64,000 nucleotides of DNA from Bacteroidota bacterium. GTDB lineage: Bacteria; Bacteroidota; Bacteroidia; Chitinophagales; Chitinophagaceae. The translations under genes were made by a program, and so were the position numbers. The notes under the pieces were generated by a model. It had not been told where the DNA came from and made no database searches. It saw nothing but the letters and a program-made list of their open reading frames with translations. Below, in pieces: positions 41,048-50,797 of this stretch. Each line of letters begins with the position of its first letter. Within the stretch, counting starts at the first letter, position 1. The stretch is taken from assembly GCA_020161535.1 (NCBI GenBank), contig JAIUNW010000008.1, positions 137,908 through 201,907 on the forward strand, given 5' to 3'.

Positions 41048-42685
41048 ATGCAACGAATTTTCAGTACGCTGGTATGTTTATTTTTTGTAATGGCGACGCT
41101 GGCACAGCCCAAACCGGCCATGCAAACCCGCCCCAAATTAGTGGTTGGAATGGTGGTTGACCAAATGCGATGGGACTATTTGTACCGCTACGCCGACCGC
41201 TACAAGGCAAATGGTGGGTTTAAGCGCCTCACCGGCCAGGGGTTTTCCAATGAAAATTGCCTGATTCCGTATACACCCACTTATACAGCTTGTGGACACA
41301 CTTGTATTTACACGGGATCGGTGCCTGCCGTACATGGCATCACCGGCAATAACTGGATCGATCGACTTACCAATAAAAATATGTATTGTACCGAAGATGA
41401 TTCGGTAGAAACCGTTGGCAGCAATTCTGCGGCTGGCAGGATGAGTCCGGCGAATATGCTTACCAGCACTATTACCGACGAACTGCGCACCAGCTCCAAT
41501 TATCGCTCAAAAGTTATTGGCGTGGCCATCAAAGACCGTGGTGCTATTTTGCCCGCCGGTCATGCCGCCAATGCCGCTTACTGGTTCGATAACAAAACCG
41601 GCAACTGGATCAGCTCTACGTTTTACATGAAAAACCTGCCTGATTGGTTAACGCGTTACAACAACGAAAAGCATGTGGATCAATACTACCAGAAAGGCTG
41701 GTCTACCCTGTACCCGATCGATACCTATGTAAACAGCAGCACCGATGAACAAACCTGGGAAGGCAAACCCTTTGGTGCCGAAGCCAAGGCTTTTCCCTAC
41801 GACCTCAGCAAATTTGTTGGCAAAAATTATAATAGCATTGCCTCCACGCCCTGGGGCAATACCATGACACTCGAAGTGGCTAAACTGGCCGTGCAGCAGG
41901 AGAAAATGGGACAGGGTGCTTTCACCGATTTCCTCGCCGTGAGTTTGTCCTCGACCGATTATGTGGGCCATGCTTTTGGTCCGAATTCTATTGAAGCCGA
42001 GGATACCTACCTGCGGCTCGACCGGGACCTCGGTGCGTTTTTTGACTACCTCGACCAAACCGTTGGTAAAGGCCAATGGCTTTTCTTTATTTCGGCCGAT
42101 CATGGCGTGGCGCATGTGCCTGCTTTTTTGAAATCGCATCACCAACCCGCTGGCTTGTTTGACGACGGCGCAGCCATGCGCGAGCTCAATGTGAAACTAG
42201 CCGAGACATTTGGTGTGCAGTCATTGGTGATGGGTTCCATGTACAATAACCAGGTGCATATCAACCGCGCATTGGTGGACAGTGCCCATATCGACAACGA
42301 CAAACTGGTAGCACAAATCGTTTCTTTCATGGGCAAAAGAGAAGGCGTGTTACGCGTTTTCGAACTGGCCAAAACAGCCCAAACCACCCTGCCGGTAAAG
42401 ATCCGTGAGATGGTAACAAACGGATATATGCCCAATCGCACCGGCGATGTGCAGGTGATTTTGAAACCACAATACATGGACAGTGGCCCCGCCGGTACCA
42501 CCCACGGCCTTTGGAATCCGTACGATGCCCATGTGCCGCTGGTTTGGTATGGTTGGAAGATCAAGCCCGGCAAATCGAACACGGAAGTGTATATGACCGA
42601 TATAGCACCTACCGTAGCCGCCCTGTTACAAATTCAGATGCCCAATGGCTGTGTCGGCAAACCAATTGAAGCCGTTACCCGATAA
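41048..42685 (+). CDS. pafA: PafA-type alkaline phosphatase
   Basis: The 545-residue protein has a signal peptide (MQRIFSTLVCLFFVMATLAQ) and closely follows the PafA pattern. The nucleophile threonine is in YTPTYTACGHTCIYTGS (Thr80), the substrate Asn in HGITGNNWIDR, and the KxR pair in GVAIKDRGAILPAGHAA. The metal ligands are in VVDQMRWDY, SSTDYVGHAFGP and FISADHGVAHVP. PafA is the calcium-activated periplasmic phosphomonoesterase of Bacteroidota, active even when phosphate is present. A -7-like TATATTTG lies at 41024-41031. Confidence 0.94.
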   Translation: MQRIFSTLVCLFFVMATLAQPKPAMQTRPKLVVGMVVDQMRWDYLYRYADRYKANGGFKRLTGQGFSNENCLIPYTPTYTACGHTCIYTGSVPAVHGITGNNWIDRLTNKNMYCTEDDSVETVGSNSAAGRMSPANMLTSTITDELRTSSNYRSKVIGVAIKDRGAILPAGHAANAAYWFDNKTGNWISSTFYMKNLPDWLTRYNNEKHVDQYYQKGWSTLYPIDTYVNSSTDEQTWEGKPFGAEAKAFPYDLSKFVGKNYNSIASTPWGNTMTLEVAKLAVQQEKMGQGAFTDFLAVSLSSTDYVGHAFGPNSIEAEDTYLRLDRDLGAFFDYLDQTVGKGQWLFFISADHGVAHVPAFLKSHHQPAGLFDDGAAMRELNVKLAETFGVQSLVMGSMYNNQVHINRALVDSAHIDNDKLVAQIVSFMGKREGVLRVFELAKTAQTTLPVKIREMVTNGYMPNRTGDVQVILKPQYMDSGPAGTTHGLWNPYDAHVPLVWYGWKIKPGKSNTEVYMTDIAPTVAALLQIQMPNGCVGKPIEAVTR

Positions 42686-42709
42686 TAGAATTATTTTAGA
42701 CGATCAATA

Positions 42710-45574
42710 ATGTATATGAAGAACAATTGCTTTAAACCTTATCTGCTTTCACTCGGTTTGGGCTTGCTGTTGGTTTCTAACAGTCAGGCACAAACGAAGC
42801 TGGAGGCCGAACTGCCGAAAGACTCGGCCGTAATGATTGGTAAGCTCGACAACGGACTTACCTACTATATCAGAAAAAATAAAAAGCCGGAACAAAAAGT
42901 AGAACTGCGGCTGGCCTTGAAAGCCGGCTCCATTGTGGAGAACGACGACCAACAGGGCCTGGCCCATATGGCCGAACACATGGCGTTTAACGGCACAAAA
43001 AATTTCAAGAAAAACGACATCGTTTCTTTTCTGCAAGACATTGGCGTTGGGTTTGGCAACGACCTGAACGCCTATACGAGTTTTGACGAAACGGTGTATA
43101 TCCTGCCCATTCCCACCGATAAACCCGGCAACCTTGAAAAGGGATTCCAGGTATTGGAAGACTGGGCACACCAGGTTACCTATCTCACTGACGATATCAA
43201 CAATGAACGCGCGGTGATTCTGGAAGAAAGCCGCCTGGGCAAGGGCGCGCAGGATCGCATGATGAAACAGGTCTTCCCCAAATTGCTGGCCAGTTCAAAA
43301 TATGCGAGTCGACTGCCCATTGGTAAGGACAGTATCATTAAAAATTTCAACCCTGATTTGATCCGCCAGTTTTACAAAGACTGGTACCGGCCCAATTTGA
43401 TGGCAGTAGTGGTGGTGGGTGATATTGACCCGGCCAAAGCGCTGGCCATGGTGAAGAAACATTTTGGCGGCATGAAAAATCCGGGTTCGGAAAGAGCGCG
43501 CGACTATTCAGTTATTCCGCCGTATACGCAGCCCGAAGCCCTGGTAGTGACCGATAAAGAAGCAACCAATTACAATATCAGCGTCTATTATCCCATGAAA
43601 AAAATGCCACCGCAAAATACCGGTGTTGTTTTTCGCGAGGGATTGGTGCGTGAACTCTATACCTCAATGCTGAACCAGCGTTTGCAGGAAATTACCCAGC
43701 AACCCAATCCGCCTTTCCTGATGGCTCGCACCAATATGGGTGAAATTGTAGGTGGTTATGAAGGCTTCAGTGTATATGGCGGCGTTGGTACGGGCGATGT
43801 GAAAAAAGGGGTAGAAGCAATTTACACAGAGTTGGAGCGCGCTGAAAAATTTGGCTTCACCCAGGCGGAACTGGATCGCGTAAAAAAATCGTTGATCAGT
43901 TCAATGGAACGCGCGTATAACAACCGCGAGAAAACAGAATCGGATGTATATGTGGATGAATATGTAGCCAATTTCCTCACAGGAGAACCAATTCCCGGTA
44001 TCAGTCGCGAGTTCGCGTTGGTGAATGAATTTGTACCTGCAATTTCACTTGCTGAAGTGTCGGCCGCAGTGAAGAAAGACCTGGCTGCAGACAATCCCTT
44101 GCTCGTGGTAATGGGCCCCGATGCCAAAGCCGGCGAAACCCTGCCAACCCCCAGCGATCTGCTGGCTACTGTGGCAGCCGTTCAGAAAGCCGATATCAAG
44201 CCATACGAAGAGAAAGCAGTGGCGACCAGTTTGTTGGCGAGCAAACCGGCCGCAGGTAAAGTGTTGCGCCGCACCGAAGACAAAGCACTTGGCACCACCG
44301 AGCTGACATTGAGTAATGGTGTAACTGTAACGTTGAAGCCGACAACTTTTAAAGACGACCAGGTATTGTTTAATGCTACTCGTCCCGGTGGAAAAAATTA
44401 TTATCCGCTGGCTGATCGTTACAGTGCTGAATATGCAGTGCCGGTTGTAGCGGCGATGGGAATGGGCGATTTTAGTCCCACGGATCTGCGCAAACTCCTG
44501 GCTGGTAAAACCGTTTCGGTCAGCGCTAATATGGGTGAAATCTCCGACGGCTTAAAAGGCAATTCAGGTAACAAAGACCTGGAAACACTTTTTCAATTGA
44601 TCTATTTGCAGGTTACCGCGCCACGCAAAGACACGGCTTTGTTTCAGTCGTTTGTAACGCGCAATAAAACACAGGTGGCTGGTATTTCATCCAACCCACA
44701 AGCTGCCTTTATCGATACCATGTACCAGGTGATGTTTGCCAACAATCCACTGGCGCCCATCGCTGTGCCGAAGCCGGTGTATTTCGACAAGATTAACCTC
44801 GACCGCGCCCTGGCCATTTATAAGGAGCGGATAGGTGATGCGAGTACCATGCACTATGTGTTTGTGGGCAGTTTTAAAACCGATAGCATTATTCCGTTGA
44901 TTGAAACCTACCTGGCCAGTCAGCCATCATCGGGTAAAAAATTTGAGCGGATTGATAACAAGGTTCGGCCCATTACCGGCGTGAAAGATTTGCAGGTGAA
45001 CAAAGGCAAGGAAGCAAAAAGCCTGATCCTTAATTTCTATACCGGCGAAGTGCCTTATAGTGAAGATTTGTCGCTGAAAGCACAAGCGGTAGCAGAAGTC
45101 TTGAACATCCGGATCATTGAAGAGCTGCGCGAAAAAATCCAGGGCATATATGGTGGTGGCATTTACGGCGAGCTGGAAAAATACCCGTATGCCAATTACA
45201 GTTTTGTATTGCAACTGCCTTGTGGTCCGGAGAAAGTTGATACCTTGTTGAAAGCCGCCAAAGCGGAGATTGCGTTGATCGGCGCGAAAGGGCCCGAGCA
45301 GAAATACCTCGACAAAGTGAAGAAGCAATGGCTGGAGCAATATAAAGTGAGTGTAAAGGAAAATAATTTCTGGCTCGACCAATTGCAGTCCATCCGCAGC
45401 AATGGTGCCGACCCCAGGTACCTGCTCAATTACGAAGCACTGGTGCAAAAACTAACCACGGCCGATCTTAAAATGACCGCGCAAAAATTATTCAACGGTA
45501 AGAATATTTTCAGCGCTGTGCTGATGCCTGAGGGCAGTGCGCCCATTGGTGGCGGTTCAAAGAAAGGATTTTAA
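42710..45574 (+). CDS. Secreted M16 (insulinase/pitrilysin) family zinc protease
   Basis: The 954-residue protein starts with a signal peptide (about residues 1-27). The inverted zinc motif HMAEH (residues 86-90) and the downstream Glu in NNERAVILEESR define an M16 catalytic domain. Three further homologous domains follow, the second half being catalytically inactive as usual. It probably degrades peptides in the periplasm. ATG 42710 or 42716 are both possible. It follows pafA by 24 bp. Confidence 0.93.
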   Translation: MYMKNNCFKPYLLSLGLGLLLVSNSQAQTKLEAELPKDSAVMIGKLDNGLTYYIRKNKKPEQKVELRLALKAGSIVENDDQQGLAHMAEHMAFNGTKNFKKNDIVSFLQDIGVGFGNDLNAYTSFDETVYILPIPTDKPGNLEKGFQVLEDWAHQVTYLTDDINNERAVILEESRLGKGAQDRMMKQVFPKLLASSKYASRLPIGKDSIIKNFNPDLIRQFYKDWYRPNLMAVVVVGDIDPAKALAMVKKHFGGMKNPGSERARDYSVIPPYTQPEALVVTDKEATNYNISVYYPMKKMPPQNTGVVFREGLVRELYTSMLNQRLQEITQQPNPPFLMARTNMGEIVGGYEGFSVYGGVGTGDVKKGVEAIYTELERAEKFGFTQAELDRVKKSLISSMERAYNNREKTESDVYVDEYVANFLTGEPIPGISREFALVNEFVPAISLAEVSAAVKKDLAADNPLLVVMGPDAKAGETLPTPSDLLATVAAVQKADIKPYEEKAVATSLLASKPAAGKVLRRTEDKALGTTELTLSNGVTVTLKPTTFKDDQVLFNATRPGGKNYYPLADRYSAEYAVPVVAAMGMGDFSPTDLRKLLAGKTVSVSANMGEISDGLKGNSGNKDLETLFQLIYLQVTAPRKDTALFQSFVTRNKTQVAGISSNPQAAFIDTMYQVMFANNPLAPIAVPKPVYFDKINLDRALAIYKERIGDASTMHYVFVGSFKTDSIIPLIETYLASQPSSGKKFERIDNKVRPITGVKDLQVNKGKEAKSLILNFYTGEVPYSEDLSLKAQAVAEVLNIRIIEELREKIQGIYGGGIYGELEKYPYANYSFVLQLPCGPEKVDTLLKAAKAEIALIGAKGPEQKYLDKVKKQWLEQYKVSVKENNFWLDQLQSIRSNGADPRYLLNYEALVQKLTTADLKMTAQKLFNGKNIFSAVLMPEGSAPIGGGSKKGF

Positions 45575-45614
45575 GCGGGCTGGTTGCCCGTAGGCCCATG
45601 ATCGTGGGCACAAA

Positions 45615-45650
45615 AAAGCCCCTGAAGCATACACTTCAGGGGCTTTGTAT
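45615..45650. terminator. Bidirectional terminator between M16 protease and aldolase genes
   Basis: AAAGCCCCTGAAG (45615-45627) and CTTCAGGGGCTTT (45634-45646) form a 13-bp stem with a CATACA loop. It serves the two convergent genes on either side. Confidence 0.9.
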
Positions 45651-45657
45651 TCTGGTT

Positions 45658-46725
45658 TTATGCGTTTCTGTTGATACAGTTCAGGTCGCCAAAAGCTTCT
45701 TCCAGTCGCTGTACAAATGTGTCCTGGCCTTTGCGCAACCAGGCACGGGGATCATAGTATTTTTTATTGGGCTTGTCTTTGCCTTCGGGGTTACCCAACT
45801 GGCCTTGCAGGTAGGCTTCGTTTTTCTTGTAATAACCCAATACACCTTCCCAGAAAGCCCATTGCATATCGGTATCAATATTCATTTTGATTACACCGTA
45901 ACCCAGGGTTTCGTGGATCTGGTTTTTGGGCGACCCACTGCCGCCATGGAACACAAAATAAACGGGCTTATCACCGGTTTTGAAATGCTCCTTTACATAT
46001 GCCTGGCTGTTGTGCAGAATTTCGGGGCGGAGTTCCACGTTCCCGGGACTATACACACCATGCACATTACCAAAGGCAGCGGCAATGGTAAACAGTTTGC
46101 CCACTTTGCTCAGTTCTTCGTAGGCATAGGCCACATGTTGCGGCTGGGTATAGAGCTTGTCATTTTCAACGCCGCTGTTGTCAACGCCATCTTCTTCACC
46201 ACCGGTAACACCGAGTTCGATTTCGATGCTCATGCCGAGGGGCGCCATCCGCTTAAAAAATTCAACGGAGGTATGGATGTTTTCTTCGATCGGTTCTTCT
46301 GACAAATCGAGCATATGTGAACTGAACAGCGGACTGTTTTTTTCTTTTTTGTATTGTTCGCCGGCATCGATCAGGGCACTGATCCAGGGCAGCCATTTCT
46401 TTGCTGCGTGGTCGGTATGCAATACCACGGGCACGCCATAGTATTTCGCCACATTGTGCACATGCAACGCGCCAGAAATGGCACCAGATATATTGGCCTG
46501 GAGTTTATCGTTGGGCATTCCTTTGCCGGCTATGAATTGGGCGCCGCCATTGGAAAACTGGATGATGACCGGCGAATTCACCTTGGCCGCTGTTTCGAGC
46601 ACGGCATTGATGGAATCGGTGCCGATGGTATTCACCGCCGGCATGGCGAAATTGTTGTTCTTGGCATCATTGTACAAGGCTTCCAGTTCATCTCCGAAGA
46701 GGACGCCCGCGCGGTATTTACTCAT
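45658..46725 (-). CDS. fbaA: Class II fructose-bisphosphate aldolase
   Basis: The enzyme splits fructose 1,6-bisphosphate into triose phosphates, using a divalent metal. From ATG 46725 (MSKYRAGVLFGDELEALYND) the protein has 355 residues. Metal and substrate blocks include VLHTDHAAKKWLPWISALID, SIEIELGVTGGEEDG, FVFHGGSGSPKNQI and GVIKMNIDTDMQWAFWEGV. It is the long E. coli-like type. The frame's extension to 46854 overlaps the upstream gene and is rejected. Confidence 0.95.
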   Translation of the reverse strand: MSKYRAGVLFGDELEALYNDAKNNNFAMPAVNTIGTDSINAVLETAAKVNSPVIIQFSNGGAQFIAGKGMPNDKLQANISGAISGALHVHNVAKYYGVPVVLHTDHAAKKWLPWISALIDAGEQYKKEKNSPLFSSHMLDLSEEPIEENIHTSVEFFKRMAPLGMSIEIELGVTGGEEDGVDNSGVENDKLYTQPQHVAYAYEELSKVGKLFTIAAAFGNVHGVYSPGNVELRPEILHNSQAYVKEHFKTGDKPVYFVFHGGSGSPKNQIHETLGYGVIKMNIDTDMQWAFWEGVLGYYKKNEAYLQGQLGNPEGKDKPNKKYYDPRAWLRKGQDTFVQRLEEAFGDLNCINRNA

Positions 46726-46796
46726 TTTACTTGCTTGTTGATAAAGGAAATGGCTGCTAATATACGGTATCCCGGCAAATTGACAGGGCCGGGAGC

Positions 46797-47837
46797 TTAG
46801 TCGCGATACCGTAAACCAAAGCGGGGCACCAGCAGCAGGTTTTTGCGCAGGCACACTTTCAGGTGCGCTTTGAGCAATTGCCCCATATTGTGGGCTTTCA
46901 GCAGGGGCTGGTTACCGTGGTGAAAATCGCTTAGTTCCTGTTTGAGCTGCGCCACTTTTTCGGGTGTAGATACCTGGTCTTTGCCCATGATATCGAGCAG
47001 GTCTTTGATGCGGTAGCGGGCAGATACCAGCCTAAAGGTCATCATGGTGCGTTCCTCGCTCTGGTATTGCCTGATGGATTCTTCGTTCAGGTACCGAAGG
47101 GCATTCTCCACCAGGCGGTTGTTTTCTTTGAAGAACTGCGGCAGGTAGAGGTTGCGGCGGCCTTCATAACTCTGCTGGTCAAAATCGATGGCCCGGATGC
47201 GGTACTGGTAGTCTTCGATATCGGGCGTGATATCCACCACAAAATTATAACTGCGCATATCGCCCAGCAGGCGCACAAAACATCGTTCGTTGAACTTCAC
47301 AAATTCTTTGGCCAGCCTGATCTTATTGGTCTCTTCCCGGTCGAGGTGTTGTTGAATATAGATATCACCGGGTATGCCGGGTATATGTTCTTCTACCAGG
47401 GTTTGGTTGTAGGTAAAATACGTGATGCGGTTGGGCGAAAGCATGTCTTCCAGTTCAAGTCCATACACGCGCGAAGCATCTGCTACTTTGATATAATAGT
47501 GATCGTAGTTGTCGTTGAATTTGTTGACGATTCGAATGCGAAAAGGCCTTGAATTGCCAAAGGGGCAGTAGTCGACCCGCGCCACATCGAGGTGCGAACT
47601 AAAACTCATATCACCCTCGGTTTTCAGGATGGCATAAATCTGTACCAATCCTTCGCGCAGGTATTCCCACTCGCGGCTATCGTAGGTTACAGCCTCCCAA
47701 TGCGTTGGTTGGCCATCTTTGTTTTTAACAGGAAAAGAATAGGTGAAATGCAGCAGGTCGCGATATGCAACAGGTAACCTCACTTCCCGGCCATGTTGTT
47801 TCAGAAAGGCTCGTAACCGATCATTGACCGGAAACAT
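46797..47837 (-). CDS. Uncharacterised protein with kinase-like motifs
   Basis: I recognise no named family. From ATG 47837 the protein has 346 residues (a TTG at 47897 would add 20). It shows the order of a protein-kinase-like fold: YYIKVADASRVYGLELEDM (possible beta-3 Lys117 and helix-C Glu), LVEEHIPGIPGDIYI (hinge-like), LLGDMRSYNFVVDI (like the GDxxxxNxxxD catalytic loop of phosphotransferases, residues 192-202), and RAIDFDQQSYEGR (like the metal-binding DFG/DFD). A small-molecule or protein kinase is inferred only. Confidence 0.6.
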   Translation of the reverse strand: MFPVNDRLRAFLKQHGREVRLPVAYRDLLHFTYSFPVKNKDGQPTHWEAVTYDSREWEYLREGLVQIYAILKTEGDMSFSSHLDVARVDYCPFGNSRPFRIRIVNKFNDNYDHYYIKVADASRVYGLELEDMLSPNRITYFTYNQTLVEEHIPGIPGDIYIQQHLDREETNKIRLAKEFVKFNERCFVRLLGDMRSYNFVVDITPDIEDYQYRIRAIDFDQQSYEGRRNLYLPQFFKENNRLVENALRYLNEESIRQYQSEERTMMTFRLVSARYRIKDLLDIMGKDQVSTPEKVAQLKQELSDFHHGNQPLLKAHNMGQLLKAHLKVCLRKNLLLVPRFGLRYRD

Positions 47838-48704
47838 GGGTTTTTTGCGCGATGGCTTGCCACTTTCGGCAGATTCAGGTGGTAGGGAGAATTCCAATAT
47901 TGTAAAATTGATTCAATATCGGAAAACCGTGGCATAAATAGGCGGTAAAGAACGGACAGGGGCAGGATAAGAACGGACAATCGAAGGATAAAGGAAAATG
48001 GTTAACAGGAGCAAACCAGTGGGTTGTAAGTGTGGTGGCGGATTGATTCGGACTGGAACGGCAGGTCGGGAGCAAAACAGGAGCGAGACCACTTCGGCCC
48101 CCTGCGTTACAAGTAACTGTAAAACAGGGGGACCTCAATTCGTTAAGTGGTTTTAAGGACTTGGTTGGTCATCAAGAGACATTGGACTTTTGGAAACCGA
48201 GCAACTTTTTTAAAAACGGTTTTGGACGATGGTTACTGGACTTGGACTTGGTTTGGTGCTGGTTTCTTTTCTCTACGGTTTTTCTAAGGATGCTTGGTAA
48301 TGGTTTTTCGGTCTTGGATTTTATGGTTTTTCCTCAGGATTTGGAATTTAAAAAAGGAAGTTGACTGATACTGGATTTTTAATTTGGTCTCTTTCTAAGG
48401 AATTGGTTCTACTTGGATTTTAGATGCTGAATTTCATATTGGCTTTATCAGGATGCTTGGATATTGATCTGCTGATCAATCAACTTCGATACAAATATAG
48501 CAGGCACGTTATTAGTAGAAAATAGCGCTTTTGCCTGATTTTAACAGTTCGGATTTTACCGCGCTACTCGTATAGTTTCGGTTAACCACGGTCGTGAGTA
48601 TACGAAAAAGAGAATCGTAAAAATACGATAACAAACCTCCGTGCCGGTATTGTAAATTGGCGCAAATCCAGTACAGTAGCGGGTTCTAGCTATTTACCCT
48701 GGTT
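47838..48704. other. 0.87 kb intergenic gap, T/G-rich with degenerate repeats
   Basis: No gene is supported. The + strand of 48150-48470 is strongly T/G-rich and repeats words such as AGGATGCTTGG (twice), CTTGGATTTTA (twice) and TTTCTAAGGA (twice). AGAACGGAC occurs twice near 47950-47980. Two inverted repeats lie near the right end: TCGTATA/TATACGA (48568-48605) and a palindrome ATCGTA-AAAA-TACGAT (48614-48629). Confidence 0.6.
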
Positions 48705-50066
48705 TTATTTCCCCAGGGCCTGCAGTACATCGTACTTGGTCAGTATCTGGTAATTTCCCGCTTCGTCGCGGCTTATTACGGCACCATTTTCACGATGGAT
48801 GAGGGTACTCAATTTCTCAACTGGCGTAAAAAAATCCACAACAGGAAAAGGTGCTTCCATTACTGTTGACACCGCAGCGTTTTTTGTATCGCCATCTTCG
48901 AAAATTTTTTGAAAAAGTCCGCCTTCACTTATTGATCCTATCAATACTTTGTTATCAAAAACAGGAATTTGTTCGATATCATATTTGCGCATCAATTCAA
49001 CTGCTTCTGCCACAGTTTGATTGGGCGTTAAGCTGATGAGTTTTTTCACCGGTCCACGCGCAATCACTATGTCTTTAAACGTTTTTACATCGAGAAAGCC
49101 ACGTTCCATCATCCACTGGTCGTTGTACACTTTGGCCACATATCGACTACCATGATCGTGTAAGATGCACACGACCACATCGTCTGTTTTCAACCGATGC
49201 CCCAATTGCATCAATCCCTGCAAACAACTACCGGCGCTATAGCCGCAGAACAAGCCTTCTTCACGCGCCAGCTTGCGTGCCATCACCGCACCATCTTTGT
49301 CGGTTACCTGTTCAAAATGATCTATCACCGACATATCATAATTTTCGGGCACAAAATCTTCGCCGAATCCTTCAGAGATATAAGGATGGACTTCGTTCAT
49401 ATCGATTTCGCCCGTGCGGAAATATTTCGTTAACAGAGAGCCAAACACATCGATCGCCCAAACCTGGATATGCGGATTTTTTTCTTTTAAATACTGCGCA
49501 GTGCCGGTAACAGTGCCACCAGTGCCGGCGGTGCAAACCAGGTGCGTGATTTTTCCATCGGTTTGTTCCCAGATTTCGGGGCCCGTGGTTTCATAGTGCG
49601 CCAGGCGATTGGCCAGATTATCATATTGATTGCAAAGAAATGAATGGGGGATTTCGCGCGCGAGGCGACGAGCCACTGAATAATAAGAGCGTGGATCATC
49701 GGGTTCAACATTCGTGGGACAAACAATTACTTCTGCGCCAACTGCTTTGAGGATATCCATTTTTTCTTTGCTCTGTTTGTCGGTCGTTGTGAAAATGCAT
49801 TTATATCCTTTGACCACCGCTGCCAGCGCAAGGCCCATACCGGTATTGCCACTGGTACATTCGATGATGGTGCCGCCGGGTTTCAACTTTCCTTCCTGCT
49901 CAGCCACTTCCACCATTTTTAAAGCCATCCGGTCTTTAATAGAATTGCCCGGATTAAAATAATCAACCTTGGCCAGGACAGTAGCGGGCAGGGTTTTCGT
50001 AATTTTATTGAGTCGAACCAACGGTGTATTGCCAATGGTTTCCAGAATATTATTTTTGATGTTCAT
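48705..50066 (-). CDS. Cystathionine beta-synthase with C-terminal CBS domains
   Basis: The PLP enzyme condenses serine and homocysteine, or acts as a cysteine synthase. The 453-residue protein has IGNTPLVRLNKI, the PLP lysine in FNPGNSIKDRMALKM, ECTSGNTGMGLALAAVVKGY and GTGGTVTGTAQYLKEK. Two CBS domains fill residues about 330-453 (SLTPNQTVAEAVELMRKYDI, VVDFFTPVEKLSTLIHRENG) and probably bind an adenosyl effector. With the gamma-family enzyme at 59414 it could form a transsulfuration route. Confidence 0.9.
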   Translation of the reverse strand: MNIKNNILETIGNTPLVRLNKITKTLPATVLAKVDYFNPGNSIKDRMALKMVEVAEQEGKLKPGGTIIECTSGNTGMGLALAAVVKGYKCIFTTTDKQSKEKMDILKAVGAEVIVCPTNVEPDDPRSYYSVARRLAREIPHSFLCNQYDNLANRLAHYETTGPEIWEQTDGKITHLVCTAGTGGTVTGTAQYLKEKNPHIQVWAIDVFGSLLTKYFRTGEIDMNEVHPYISEGFGEDFVPENYDMSVIDHFEQVTDKDGAVMARKLAREEGLFCGYSAGSCLQGLMQLGHRLKTDDVVVCILHDHGSRYVAKVYNDQWMMERGFLDVKTFKDIVIARGPVKKLISLTPNQTVAEAVELMRKYDIEQIPVFDNKVLIGSISEGGLFQKIFEDGDTKNAAVSTVMEAPFPVVDFFTPVEKLSTLIHRENGAVISRDEAGNYQILTKYDVLQALGK

Positions 50067-50110
50067 ATTGAATCGTTGACCACAAAAATACGTGTTTCAA
50101 AGGGGCTGTT

Positions 50111-50755
50111 ATGAAAGTGTATTTTATTCCGGGCTTGGGTGCTGATAAAAGAGTGTTTAAAAATATCCGGCTGTCTGCACCGAATGAGATGATTTGTTTG
50201 GAATGGATTGACCCTTTGCCTGGCGAAAATTTAACAGCCTATGCCTTGCGCCTGGCGGAAAAGATAGATACTGCCGCACCCTGGTCGCTTGTCGGTTTGT
50301 CGTTCGGTGGTATGCTGGCCGCCGAAATCAGTGCTCGTCTGCAGCCTGCCAAAACTATCCTGATTTCCAGTATTGCATCGCCACAACAATTGCCCCCTTA
50401 TTTCAAAGCAGTGGCTCCCCTGGGTTTGCAAAAAATACTGCCGGTAGCATTGTTTAAACAAGCCTCTATTGCCAAACGGGTGTTCAGCACCGAAACAGCT
50501 GAAGACAAAGCATTGTTGCGACAAATCATTGACGACAGTGATCCTGCGTTTATAAAATGGGCCCTGGGTGCCATTTTGAGGTGGAAAACAACGCAGCCCG
50601 CGCCGCCCATGATCCATATTCATGGCGACAGCGATTTTTTATTACCGGTTCGGTATGTACAACCCACGTTTCGGATTAAAAAAGCCGGCCACCTGCTGGT
50701 GATGAACCATGCAGAAGAAGTGAATAAGATACTGCGCGAAGTTTTTGCTGCTTAA
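50111..50755 (+). CDS. Alpha/beta hydrolase
   Basis: A compact 214-residue hydrolase starting MKVYFIPGLGADKRVFKNI. The nucleophile elbow is SLVGLSFGGMLAAEIS, the acid is likely in IHIHGDSDFLLPV and the catalytic His in KKAGHLLVMNHAEEV. The substrate is not evident. It is transcribed with tex, which has its own promoter in this gene's tail. Confidence 0.87.
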   Translation: MKVYFIPGLGADKRVFKNIRLSAPNEMICLEWIDPLPGENLTAYALRLAEKIDTAAPWSLVGLSFGGMLAAEISARLQPAKTILISSIASPQQLPPYFKAVAPLGLQKILPVALFKQASIAKRVFSTETAEDKALLRQIIDDSDPAFIKWALGAILRWKTTQPAPPMIHIHGDSDFLLPVRYVQPTFRIKKAGHLLVMNHAEEVNKILREVFAA

Positions 50756-50774
50756 ACCGCGAAACCTACATTTG
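50744..50774 (+). promoter_or_regulatory. Consensus promoter of tex
   Basis: TTTG (50744-50747), a 19-bp spacer, and TACATTTG (50767-50774) match the Bacteroidota promoter consensus TTTG-N19-TAnnTTTG exactly. Transcription would begin near 50781, giving a leader of about 17 nt before the ATG at 50798. Confidence 0.75.
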
Positions 50775-50797
50775 CCGTTCTCAAATAAGCAACTACC

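Noticed and set aside
48161..48364. 67-aa ORF in the T/G-rich gap
   Set aside because: It is Trp/Phe/Leu-rich from base bias, has no promoter box or family match, and lies among repeats.
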